NCBI GenBank assembly: GCA_013398615.1
Contig: VZSR01002145.1
Coordinates: 5,937,546-6,001,545 of the forward strand
DNA from: Brachypodius melanocephalos
Lineage: Eukaryota > Chordata > Aves > Passeriformes > Pycnonotidae
Direction of reading: 5' to 3'
DNA length: 64,000 nucleotides
In this document: positions 35,214-46,350 of the stretch, in pieces
How the letters are laid out: each line of letters opens with the position of its first letter
Position numbering within the stretch: the stretch's first letter is position 1
Program-made: the position numbers and the translations under genes
Notes under the pieces: generated by a model
What the model saw: the letters and a program-made list of their open reading frames with translations, nothing else
What the model was told of the DNA's origin: nothing
The model's database searches: none

Positions 35214-38200
35214 TCACACCACCTGCATGCCTCTGTCATGCCCATCCAGCTGCACTTTCAGTTTGTGGAGCTCCTCGATCTCCCGGTTGTGCCTCTCCGT
35301 TTTGTGCCGCACCAAGGAGCGGTAGAAGTGGATGGTGAAGACGACAAAAATCAGACCCACGGGGACCATGATGATGGTGGACACCAGTGCTGACTGCCAC
35401 CCTGCGTGGCTGCTGGGCTTCTCCACGTTGGTGGTCTCGTTTTTCAGGATGGAGCCCACGGGCAGGAATTTTATCCAGCACAGGAGCACGACTTCAGCAA
35501 GGAACAGCAGGATTCCCAGGACGGTGGAAAAGCCCCAGGCCAGCTCGATGTAGGGGTGCATGCGCTCGTGGGGGGATTCGCTGATGGAGTTCAGGTTGTG
35601 GATGTTGCTCACGGCCTCCACGTTGGGCAGGATGCAGGTGCTGATGAGGAGGGCAAAGAGGTGAACGGCCACCAGCACCGTCGTGCAGGCGCTGAAGGCG
35701 ATCAGCAGCATCTGGGGGTACTTGTACTGCACCTCCAGCTGCACCTCCACCATGGCGACCTGGGGAAGAACAAAGAGCTTGTCAACACCTGCTGGATTTC
35801 CTCTTCTCAAGGCTTCCAGCCAGGAAAGCATCTTGATTCAGGAAGAACACCTAAGGTCAAGTACACACTCCAGAGCTTTTTGGAATGGCAGCCCAAATGG
35901 ATCACTGCTGTCACCCACGAGGACACATTTGCTGTCTGTGCTGTGGCCCTCCTGAGACTGTGGTTTTCTCAAAGAACATGTCTCTCCTTGCCACCACGAG
36001 CCACAGGAACTGCCCCAAACCCAGCACACAACAGAAGGAGCTCATTAGATGCCACGTGGGACTGGGAGGCAGCCAACAGCCTGCCATAACCCACCATCAC
36101 ACGCTCTACTGCCACTCCTTCCTTGCGGCTGCAGCACAGGAAGTTTCAACTTCAGGCGTGTAAAGAAAAGCAAAACCAAGCAGCTCCTCTGGCCAGTGGC
36201 CAGCCAGGTTTCACTACCCACCATGGGAAGCACACAAGCTACTTTACAGCTTAAGTTAGCCCATAGTTAAAATAACTGCCTTCTATTCTCAGAACAGTTT
36301 ACATTTGTTCTTATTACAAATATGCCCAGATAAATAACTTTTAAGTTATTTATATCCTCAAATTTCTCCCTTGAGAGGTAATAACTTAGTGATACATCCA
36401 GCAGAAGTGGACAGCTACTGCTTTATGGGTGTGCTCAGTAACTCAGGAGTTTCCTTCCCAAAACAAGGGCTATCACACAGCAGGTCTCTAAAGCTATTTT
36501 TACTTTAATCAAATAAAGCTTAAGAAGCAGAATGTGTGCAAGAGAGCAGGAGGCTCTTTTGAGATCAGAACTGGAGTCCTGTTAACTGGTTTAGCAAAAG
36601 AATTTTTACAATTACTTAAGCTACCTGTGAAGCAAACCAGTACTTCTGTGTGGTGGCATCCCTGAAAGGACTGCATGAAGCTTCTGCTAAGACATGAAAG
36701 CAGAAAGTCCATGAAAGTGGACAAGAGTCATTCCTCTCTAGCAGCTGGCTTGAATCTGTAGTTGCACTTCATGATTTGCAGAGAAGTTAACTCTCTTGGC
36801 AGCAAGGAAAACCTCTGGTGATCCCAGCTGACCTGCTGCTCCAGCACAGCACAGCTTGCTGGAAACAAGCCCCTCTAAAGAACATCATGAGAAGGCAAAG
36901 TTTCAAATCTGCACTTGGTGCTGGGACACAGAAGGATTTTGCAGAACTGACTCATGATTATGTTATCCAGACTTCACATGAGACTCCCTGAGCAGCCATT
37001 TCAGGCTCTGTATAATCACCTGCACCACTTGCTTTGGTATTACTTGTCCATATTATTTAGGCACTGGAAGATTAGGGGTATGCTCATGTTGTCCCTGTTG
37101 GAAGCCCTGGAAAGGATTAAAGGGAATGGAAACCAGCTGGCATGACTGCTGCCCTACCTACATTTGGTCTGAAACCCATCAGATCACAGTCAAGTCTGAA
37201 CACATTTACCAGCAAACAAGATACAACACGTGTGGAAAATGGTCAATCTCTACAAGTCTGGATTTTACAGCTACATCAACTATTTAAGACATTAGAGACA
37301 CCATAAATACGGTGATAGCTCTTGGGCACTCCCAGCCTTCTGTTCTGATCATGAACACGTCAGGGTTTTACCTTTGTTTGTTTTTATTGGTTCCTGGTTG
37401 CAGTTTACAGTGGTTCTTGTTGTATAGCAGAGAAAATCCTAACACAGGGCTGGCTTCACTATCAATTGCAAGGTCAATTTAATTAGAACAGATTTCACGT
37501 TGCCTTGTGTACGCTCCCTTTGCAGTTCCCCTTCTATTGATTCGAGAGGGAGGAGATCAGATTTATTCTCTGCCTCACTGTACAATGAATTTGTACAGCA
37601 CTGTGGTTGCCAGTCACGCCCCATCAGCCAGGAAAACCTGCAGGTACATTGTTCATTATGGGGTGCTGTAATACCCAGAGACACAGCTGAATGGGAATTG
37701 TACCTGCATGTCCAATTTATAGCTTTATATTAAAGCTGAAAGCCTGGCTGATGTCAACATATCAATTGCTGCTTGTTATCCTTCACATGAGTAGCATTTT
37801 TCAGCTAATTGGATGTTTCCTCCCAGACTAACCTATTCCCCAGGGTGAGCTTCAGCTGTGCAATGTGATGAATTTTTAACACTGACTGATGGCTCAGTAA
37901 GAGGTATTTCAGTGAAAAACACCAACAATCCAGATAGGGATCCAGATAGAGAAACAGTTCATTTAACCCAAACAAGTATTGAAAAGGTGAGTGAGCTCTT
38001 ATTGCTTTACCCAGCACAGACTGTCATGTCATTCCCTGACCGGGATTAGAGAAAGAGGACAAGCTGACATAACCCATTTAAAAATCATTAAATATGCTGC
38101 CTAGCCTGTAAAACTATTAATATGTCATGTTTGATACAATTATACTCTTCCATGTAATAGCCCCCTTTATTTTAACCTCTTCCCAGAAGCAACTTTGCAA

Positions 38201-41200
38201 GGCTGAGCTCCCTGCCAAGCCATGGAATATTTCAGCACAGGCTTAATTTTAAGCTTGAGAATAACCCAGCTGAACTCCACAATTACAGGATCAAGGGCTT
38301 AAAACATTTTAGAATTAAACTGCAATTAAATTACATGCAATGATGGTGGGGTTTAGACCAGTATAGCTCAGACTGTCCACAATAAAGATGTTATTCATCT
38401 TGAGAAATTTAGACCAGGACAGATAATATCAAGAAAAAGGATGACAAATGGCTTAACATAAACCATGACACATTCTCACAGATGGTTTGGCAGACTGTAA
38501 AAACAATAACTCCAGTAGATCTGTCAGGGTTTTTGTTTTGGTTTGGTTTTTTTTAATCACATATCCTGTAGCAATTGGAGTAAGTATTGAGAAGATGGAT
38601 TAGCAGTAATAGCTCTTATTTCCATCAGGAAAATTATTAAGGAGGCTTCCTAAGCTCCCTCTAAATTTCCTTTATTTGCAGCCTTCCCGGGACAGCAGGG
38701 AGTGAGCTGCAGCTGCCCTACAGCCCACCTCCAAGCAGACCTGGCACTGGAATGCCCCACATCCTCCTGACCTGCCTCAGTGCTCTGCCAGAAATACCAG
38801 GGATGGTAACGAGGAAGGTTTGCATTATTCTGCAGCCTGTCCAGAAGGAGCTGGATCAGAGCCATGGGCTGTTGATGAAATATCCATCAACTCGCAATAA
38901 TTTCAGCCAATACAGACCTAGCTTGAATCAAACACACCAACAGGGAAGTAAATAAAGCAAGAGCCAAGCCCTGAATGACATTTGTTTACGTAGTCAAATG
39001 CACTCGAGGCTTTGGGGAAACTTTAATAGAATCACGGACCCTTCAGACTGGAAAACACCTTTAGGATCACAGAATCCAATCCACTATACCAGCACTGCCA
39101 AGTCCACCACTAAACCATGGCCCTAAGTGCCACGTCTACACATATTTATCTCTCAATAACTTCTCTTCTTTCATCAATATCCAAAGAGGTGCTCTTATTG
39201 GAGAGTAAACATCCGTGTACTAAATTCCTGCTTGCCAGTGGAGAAATAACCCAGGAGGAACAAACACCTCAGCTTTCCAACCAGCTGGGGAAAAAGCTTG
39301 CTAATAAAAAGAATTCCTTATTGCAAGAGACTATTTCTTAATAACTATTAGAATTGCAAGTAACTATTTCTTAGTTAGTGATTTCAGGTCCATTTCTTAC
39401 GTTAGGCTGATGGGCATAATTAACACTACTTACACTTATGTATATGCAACTGCACTTTATACAGTTCAAAGAGAATGTAAAACCAGTGGTTAATTTCGTG
39501 TGTTTGCCAAGGACTTCCAGGAACTTTCTGCTGTGAGAGATGAGAAAGCGTGCTTTGTTTTCAGAGACGTGGTTCAGCCCTGCAGTGTGGGTGGGCTGCA
39601 AGCCCCTGAGTCTCAGTGGTGGCAGTGACAGGGACACCTTCCGTGATCACACTGGTAGATCAGTTCCCAAAAATACAAAATGTTAATAATTGTGTTAAGG
39701 ACAACAGTCACAACAGAACTCCAGTAACCAGAGGCAAACAGAGCATGCAGGTGAGAGGCTTTTTAGAGTAAGAAAACTCCTGTTTGAGCGAAGTCTACAG
39801 GAGAGCGCCTAGCTTTCTCAAAAAGAGGAGAGACCTTCTGTGCCAGCAGCACACAAGCTTACAAACCAACACAGACTTTGAGAAAAGCTTTTAAGGGAAT
39901 CTTTTGCACACAGCCAGGGAGTGGAGAGCAATGAGCACCCTGTCTCCACTCCAGCCTGCTCCCACCGAAGCCCCCGCCTGCGGCTTTCCAGCTTCACTTT
40001 GAGTGACCAACTTCATCATCCCAGGCTGTTGTGATGTTATGGATGATTCATTATCTAGGGGGGCTGGGGAAGGAAAAAGCAGCGGAAGAAGCTAAAATAA
40101 AACAAGAAAGGCGATCTGGAAAGTTCCTGAGATCTGTCTTTCCCTCCCAGCTTCTGAGCTGCGGGATGAAACATCTTCACATCATGTCCCACGCCATCCA
40201 GGCACTGCCCTCTGCCCCTCTGCTGACAGACCTCGGGAACAACCAGACCTGCCCACTTCCTGAACAGGAAACCCCCCCCAAACTGGTTTCAATTCTCACT
40301 CCCAGTAAGCAAAAGCTGATGGGAGATAAAGGGGCTCACACTGACACAGCACGGTGGTGTTTAACACACAAACAGGCCTGATCACTGGGCCATTGACTGT
40401 CTCAGTCTTGTTTATTCTCTCACTTCTGACATGGTTCTGACCTATGCAAATCACTTCCAAATAACACCCAGGGGCTGCACAGTGGAAAGCAAGCACCAGG
40501 GATCACTTCCAATGGGCAGCACTGACAAAAATATACCAGGTTTGGCTCCCTGCAGGCTGCAGAGCCCTCTGACACCAGGTCTGAGGCTCAGGGCCTCTTC
40601 TCACACCTCAGTGGTAGAACACGATCTCCCTGATCACACTATGCAAACTTCACTTTGGCAGACTGTGACCCAACCTCCACCTTATTTTAGACACCGTGAC
40701 CTGAGAAAACATGCAGAGAAATTAAAATAACGTTCAGGACTACAGCAACCACAGGGCCCTGAAAGTGCTCCACACCCCAGAGCAGCCTGCATGAGGGCAG
40801 CCAGCATCAGACAGCCTCGGAGACAAGGGAGGTCCTGGATTGTTTAGCAATGCTGCTGGAGCACTTAGGATCACTTGCAGGTAGGAGATTAGTATTTTTA
40901 AAGGGCTGTCTTGGGAATGTGTGGGTTGGCTGTCAGACAGCTTGTGTATCCCTGCTGCAGTGAGAGTGCCAGCCTCAAAATTTGCAGCAGCAGCCAAACA
41001 GAAGCCCCCAGGTAGGTGCCTTCTGTCTCTTCAAGAAACGACTCCCTGCTTCTTCCCAAGAGGAAAACACTGATTAATAGTTGATTTGAGGCAACCCAAA
41101 AACCTTCACAGCTCAAAAAGCTATATAAAACACACATTACCATTGCAAATCCAGAGAGCAGAGCAGAGGTTCTGCTGGAGGCTTTCAGTTTGGCTCGGCT

Positions 41201-41368
41201 CAGGTACAATTTTCTCCAGGAAAGGGCTTGGACAGAGTGGTGGTTGGACGTGACCAATTCCAGGTAGCTGCGCCGGACCCAGTCCCGATAATCCATGCCC
41301 TTTGTGCCAGGCTCAGAGCAGCAAGCAGGAGTGGAAGGATCCACCGGAACGTTTAATTCAGAGGTCAT
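35214..41368 (-). CDS. ORAI2: ORAI2, store-operated Ca2+ channel subunit
   Basis: Two coding exons on the minus strand, 41368-41141 and 35759-35214 (TGA 35216-35214), encode 257 residues (human 254). The protein starts MTSELNVPVDPS. The cytosolic arm is DWVRRSYLELVTSNHHSVQA, followed by TM1 from SGFAM/VAMVEVQL, interrupted by the intron. The pore glutamate is residue 81, equal to ORAI1 E106. TM2 covers SACTTVLVAVHLFALLIS, TM3 GFSTVLGILLFLAEVVLL, TM4 IIMVPVGLIFVVFTIHFY. The C-terminal helix REIEELHKLKVQL is the STIM-binding type. Known role: plasma membrane CRAC channel subunit gated by STIM, tuning ORAI1. The TM3-TM4 loop (residues 177-195) differs from human and carries an N-x-T sequon at N183. 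An acceptor CTCAG/CATTT puts the exon start at 41381, with 5'UTR exons upstream. Confidence 0.98.
39024..39150 (-). mobile_element. CR1 LINE 3' fragment (minus strand)
   Basis: The + strand reads TAGAATCACGGACCC, then ACTGGAAAACACCTTTAGGA and CACTAAACCATGGCCCTAAG. This is the reverse complement of a CR1 tail. It lies in the large ORAI2 coding intron (41140-35760). Confidence 0.8.
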
Positions 41369-44192
41369 GATGAAGGAAATGCTGAGGGAACAAAACAGTC
41401 ACGTTCAAGAGGGGGTGGTGGACAGGATGAGCATCAACTACTGCAAAAGCGGCAGTTGAGCAAAGTTGCCCTTGGTCAGTGGAAAATGATGGACCAAATA
41501 ACATCACACTTAAAGACAGAAAGGCCCACCCATAACTGCCAAAAATGACCACAAGAACTAGGAAATATTACAAAGGTACACCCGAGAAATATTCCAGCAG
41601 GAATTCAGAAAGCCTACACAGCATGTGGATTTTAATTTCAGAGCAGGTACCTCAACTTTGCCCTTTAATTCCTTCTCGCTCATAAAAAATTGTTTTACAT
41701 AAATACACTTGGCCCCCATCTTATCTTGGTTTTGAGTCGACAGTTCATTTCCCAGTGCATCATGGGCTGGCTCCAAATTCATCTCCTTAAGAGTACCAAA
41801 CACCAGTTCAGGGAGTCACTTTTTGCTCCTTCTTTGCAAACCATTCCTCCTGTGTTACAATGCGGGGTGTAACCAAACTGTGCATTCTACTCCCATCCAC
41901 ATTATTCCTGATGAACTGTTAATGGCCTCTTGCAGGAGCTGCACAGTTCACACCCGACCCCCCAGGCTGCAAGCTGGGTGTTAGATAAGAGAAGGAGGCA
42001 AACCCTGCATGGCAGGGTGGTGTTTCTTTGTCTTCACGAATTAACTCAGCCTTGATAAATACACCCAGCCCACGGGGATCATCCCTGCCAGTGGGCCATA
42101 ATGGCTCAACGGCAGCTGTAAACGACCTAGGCCATAAAGGACTCCCCAGAATATCCTGTGACTCACAGGATCGCATCATTCCATTGTGAAATTCCCTGCT
42201 CTAGGGGAGGCACCGAACCTTCCTGCCTCAATCTGACCGTATGTTATCTGGGCAGTCTGGGGGCATGAACACAACCACCACTGGACATCCAGGGCAGGAC
42301 CTGAACTTCCACAGGAGGACCAGACCATCCACAGGACCACTGCAACCACCATTTCAAAAGCTCTGCAACCACTGCATAATCAGACTGCAACTGACTTTGT
42401 GGGTTTAAGACAGTTTTTCTGTATCACTGCGTCTATTTTGTAAACTTTCTTTTAAATTGTAACTCCGACCTGCAGTCTGTCTCAAGGTATTTGTGTGGGA
42501 GTTAATCTCTCCCCCTGGTTTACTTTCTAACCAGCACACCAGTTTTTCTCCGTTAAACCAGTGCTTATCAAAGCTCAGTTTAGATGAGCACCGTTCTCCC
42601 CCATTAATCAGAGCTGAACGCTGTGTAGGGTTAACAAATGAACTTCCCAAGCTTTTGCAGTGGGAAGTTAAATTTCCTGAGCTGCTCACACTCCATTTAT
42701 CAGGCACATTGGCCAAGAATCCTGTTTCCCCTACTTCCATTGGTGGCTCTGAGCAGAGGGAAAGGAAAAGGCAATTCCAAGGGGGAAAGCAAGCTGCTTC
42801 CAGGAAATTCCATCTTCAGATTCAAGGGATTACACTGAGAGATGGATGAAAGCAGCAAGAGTATTTCAGGTGGTGGAAGCCTTACAGACCATCTCCCCAG
42901 GCTGCTGCCATGTGGCTCTGGTGATCCCCAGACACAGAACAACATCCATGGAATATTTTGTGCAAACATTTTTCAACTCTGACAGACATCTGAAACTAAC
43001 TCAGCCTTCAAAAGAACGGAAACCACGATTCCTTGTTTAATCCCCTCACTCACAACTCTGCCACTGAGCGCTGTGGTGGTGGCAGACAGACACCAGAGCT
43101 GCACCTTCTGACTACAAAACACTCAGCGGCTCCCAAGAGGAGGAGATGATGCCCAGAATCACACCTGGTGTGGCACTAATTAGTCGCAGCACCACCTCTC
43201 AAGGTCACAGGCACCTTTCAGCCCTGCCTGCGTCCCCCCAGCTCCCAGTACGGGGGCCAGATGGGGACAGCTAATGAAGCCATGTCTGCTGGGAGACTTG
43301 GAGAAGTGGCAAAGATCAAAAAGACACCAACTGCCCACAACTCTGAATGCTGTTACTAAAAGGGAAGGAAACTGTTTCAGGCACAATAACAAAGAATAGC
43401 AAATAAAGCACTGCAGGTCCAAGATTGTCCCTCCTGAACACGGAGGGGGGCTTTCAGGTTCCAATCCCCTCAGACATAACAAGGATGGCAGCACAGGATG
43501 ATTCCTGGGCAAGTTTTGACAAGGCCATTATTACAGCCCCTGGAACACTCCAGGAAGGTTCCTGCCTGCTCAGAATTTTCAAAATATTTAGAAGGAACAA
43601 AAAACCACCCCCAAACAAACAAAAAAGAAAGGCATACTAGAACATTCATGCCATAATAAAAACAAGAAGAGAAACAATAACGGGGACAAACCTTCCTGCT
43701 TGATCCGTGTTTCCAGAAAAGGCAAGAATCACCTATTTTACAGAATAAAAAAGCCTCCTGGGAGGATCGGAGGAAGAAACAATCTGTGAGCAGCAAAACT
43801 ATGTAGCCGTTTCCTGTGACAACATCCTGTGTGGATCCTGCAATGTATAGCATGGAGTGAATGCACCCCCTTTGTCCCCAGCTGGGACAGTGATGGCCTC
43901 TACTCTGCCATTTATTTTCAAAAAATACTTAGGAACTTTCTATGTAGGAAACTTTGACCCCTCGGACAAATTCCATTAAAAAGACAAATGAATACAGAGG
44001 TTACAGAGAGAGGGCAAGAGAACCCAATCACATCTGCTTCTTCCCTTAGAAAAATAAACTAAAAATACCACAAGGCTGAATTTTCGCTCTGGAGCAGATC
44101 AAGAGATGTTCTCAAATAAGTAAACAGCTTCAGAATGAAATCCAAAAACACAAATGTAACCCAAACATGCAGTGCCCAGAAGTCAAACTCAC

Positions 44193-44238
44193 CTTGCTGG
44201 CTATGGACATGGAGGGACTGGGTGGAGGGCTCCCAGGG
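44193..44238 (-). other. ORAI2: Candidate ORAI2 5'UTR exon
   Basis: A 46-nt segment with a minus-strand acceptor (GTTTCAG/CCCTGGG) and a strong donor (CAGCAAG/GTGAGT). It lies between the CpG promoter and the first coding exon. It contains an ATG at 44210-44208 that opens a short frame running over the ORAI2 start. The exon is predicted from splice signals only. Confidence 0.45.
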
Positions 44239-45139
44239 CTGAAACACAAGACCAAAGAAGCATTTTACATGCTTTTACATTTTACTGTAGCTGCAGCAGC
44301 TTTACTCTGGAAATACTTTTCAGCCTGTCGTCTGCATTAGGGGAGGCTTATTCTGGAGATTTCACCTTCCTGTTTTGCAAAATTTAAGGTTTAAGATACT
44401 TGTTCTTACAGAAATTACTATCCTACAGAGTTTGACTGCAAAGGGCTGTTTAGTTCTGGATGGGGAATGAGGAATTCTCCAGGAGACCTCTTCCTCAGGC
44501 AGCCCTGGCAAAGTCCATCCCAGCTGTGTCTTCACTCACTTCCCCTGCACCACCGACGCATCTGACCCCACTTCATCCCACACTGGGAGGACAGAAAGCT
44601 CTCTGTGATTGCTCCCTTATGTTGATTTTCCTAATCTGCCAAGTGCTGCCCTTTGGAAAAGGGAAAGCCTTTGCCTCCTAACATCTTAGTGCACGTGTGG
44701 GGATTTCTCCACAGCAGGGAATGAAGCCAACACCACCAGGGCCGAGCTGAGTGGATCCCCCTCCCACCACTGCCGTGCTCAGTCGCCCACAGAGCGCTGT
44801 CTCTGCAGCGCTGGCAGCTCCTCTGCCTGGTTTTGGGATGCCAGCCCCCTCCTCAGTCCCCTAGATTGCTGCCCCACACCCCTAGATTGATCTGTGGGGT
44901 TGGGCACAAACCTTCCTTCCCTGTCTACTAACATTGTTCAAGCCCCTGCAGGCCATGGCTAAGCCAAACCCCAAACCCGGTTACTCCACCCCGATGAGCT
45001 CAAGCCATCTTTGCTATGGGAAATCCCTTCTCATGGTCTCTCCTGGCTTGGAACTCCTCCAAGCAGAGGCGCCAGAGTACGCGGGCAGGGTGTGAACACC
45101 CCATAGCTGTGCCCACCCTTGTGGCAGCAGGGGATCACC

Positions 45140-45965
45140 TCCCAGGCAGGATGTGACCCGCTGGTCCCACCACCACAGCTGGGATCCTCCCTACAGGGCA
45201 CCTCCTTCCTGCCACCCTCAGCACATCCACACAGCGAGCAGCCTCAGACAGGGGATCCCTGAAGCCAGGATGAGACCCACTCCCAGCAAACACCTTTCCC
45301 TCCAAAGGCATCCTGGAGGATCTTTCCTAGGCAGGACACAACCTCCTACCACCGCATCCTGATCCAGCATCCCAAGGATCCTTCGCAACTCCTCAGGCTG
45401 GATGTGATCCAACCCCTCGATTCTGTCTTCCAAAAGCACCCTGGGCCAAGGTCTTTCCTGCACCGTATGCTGGAAGTGTCTCCCCTCCAGCACTCCAGCG
45501 AGAGCATTCCTGTCCGGATATACCCCGCGGGAGCTGCCCTGCCTTCTGCATCCCCTGGCACCGCCAAAGCACCGCCGGATAGGAAGGGACCCCCCCTTCT
45601 CTGCCCACAGCGGACCCTTCCCATTCATCCCCTCCCTCCGGGTGCAGGGGATTGCCCTCAGCTAGGCAGGATGAGGCGCGCATCCCACCACCACCATCCC
45701 GGCACGGGATTCCTCCCGGCCGGGCAGGACGAGGCGCGTTCCCCCCACACTGCCCCGGGCAGAGCAATCACTGTTCAGGCAGGATAAAACCAACTCCCCC
45801 CAGCACCCCGGGCAGGGCGAGCCCCCCTCCTCCCGGAGCCCCGCGGGCAAGAGATGCTCCCACCTCTGCAGGACGAGCCCGTCACCCCCCAAACACGCCT
45901 GAGGGGATGCCGCCCGCTGCCCCGGAGCGCGGGCCGCGCTGGGGATGAGCCCCTTGCGGGCAGGA
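45140..45965. repeat. Degenerate ~55-70 bp minisatellite beside the ORAI2 promoter
   Basis: A GGCAGGATGAG-like head recurs near 45143, 45263, 45332, 45398, 45664, 45724, 45778, 45867 and 45957, each followed by a CCCACC- or CCAGCACC-rich stretch. Neighbouring heads are commonly 54-69 bp apart. The right-hand copies grade into the CpG island. Frames across it have no domain. Confidence 0.6.
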
Positions 45966-46350
45966 TGCGGCCCCGGGAGCGGCGGGGGCGGGCCGTGTCT
46001 CACCGCGCTGCTGTCCGGGCGCCGCGTCGGGAGCTCCGGGAGAGGGACGGGGAGCGGAGCAGGAGAGGGATCGGGATCCGGAGAGGGAGAGGGAGCCGGA
46101 GCCGCCTCCGCCGCTGCCACGGCAACGCCGGGCACCGGCCACGTGACCCGCAGGAAACGGGGGGCCGCACCGCCACGCCCCCGCACGTGACCGCCCGCTC
46201 ATTGGCCAGTGGCCGGGATGACCACGCCCCCTCGGCGGCGGGGGCGGGGCCTGAGGACGCGACCCCCGCCCTGCAGCAGCCGGCGCCCCCCGGCGCCCCC
46301 CGCCCCTCCCGGGGAACCGGGGCCGCGCTCGCCCCCTGAGCCCACGAGGG
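45966..46350 (-). promoter_or_regulatory. ORAI2: ORAI2 CpG-island promoter and first noncoding exon
   Basis: Very GC- and CpG-rich sequence. A minus-strand donor CAGCGCG/GTGAGAC ends a likely first exon at 46004. Upstream of it lie two CACGTG E-boxes (46140-46145 and 46184-46189, both extended to CACGTGAC) and a CCAAT box in gene orientation (46205-46201). USF/MITF/TFE-type factors bind CACGTGAC; use here is inferred. Confidence 0.65.

Noticed and set aside
35406..36089. + strand 227-codon frame
   Set aside because: It is antisense to the ORAI2 exon and shows no domain; the minus-strand reading is ORAI2.
45662..46339. Long Arg/Pro/Gly-rich frames on both strands around the ORAI2 promoter
   Set aside because: They come from CpG-island and minisatellite composition, where stop codons are rare. 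No family resemblance.
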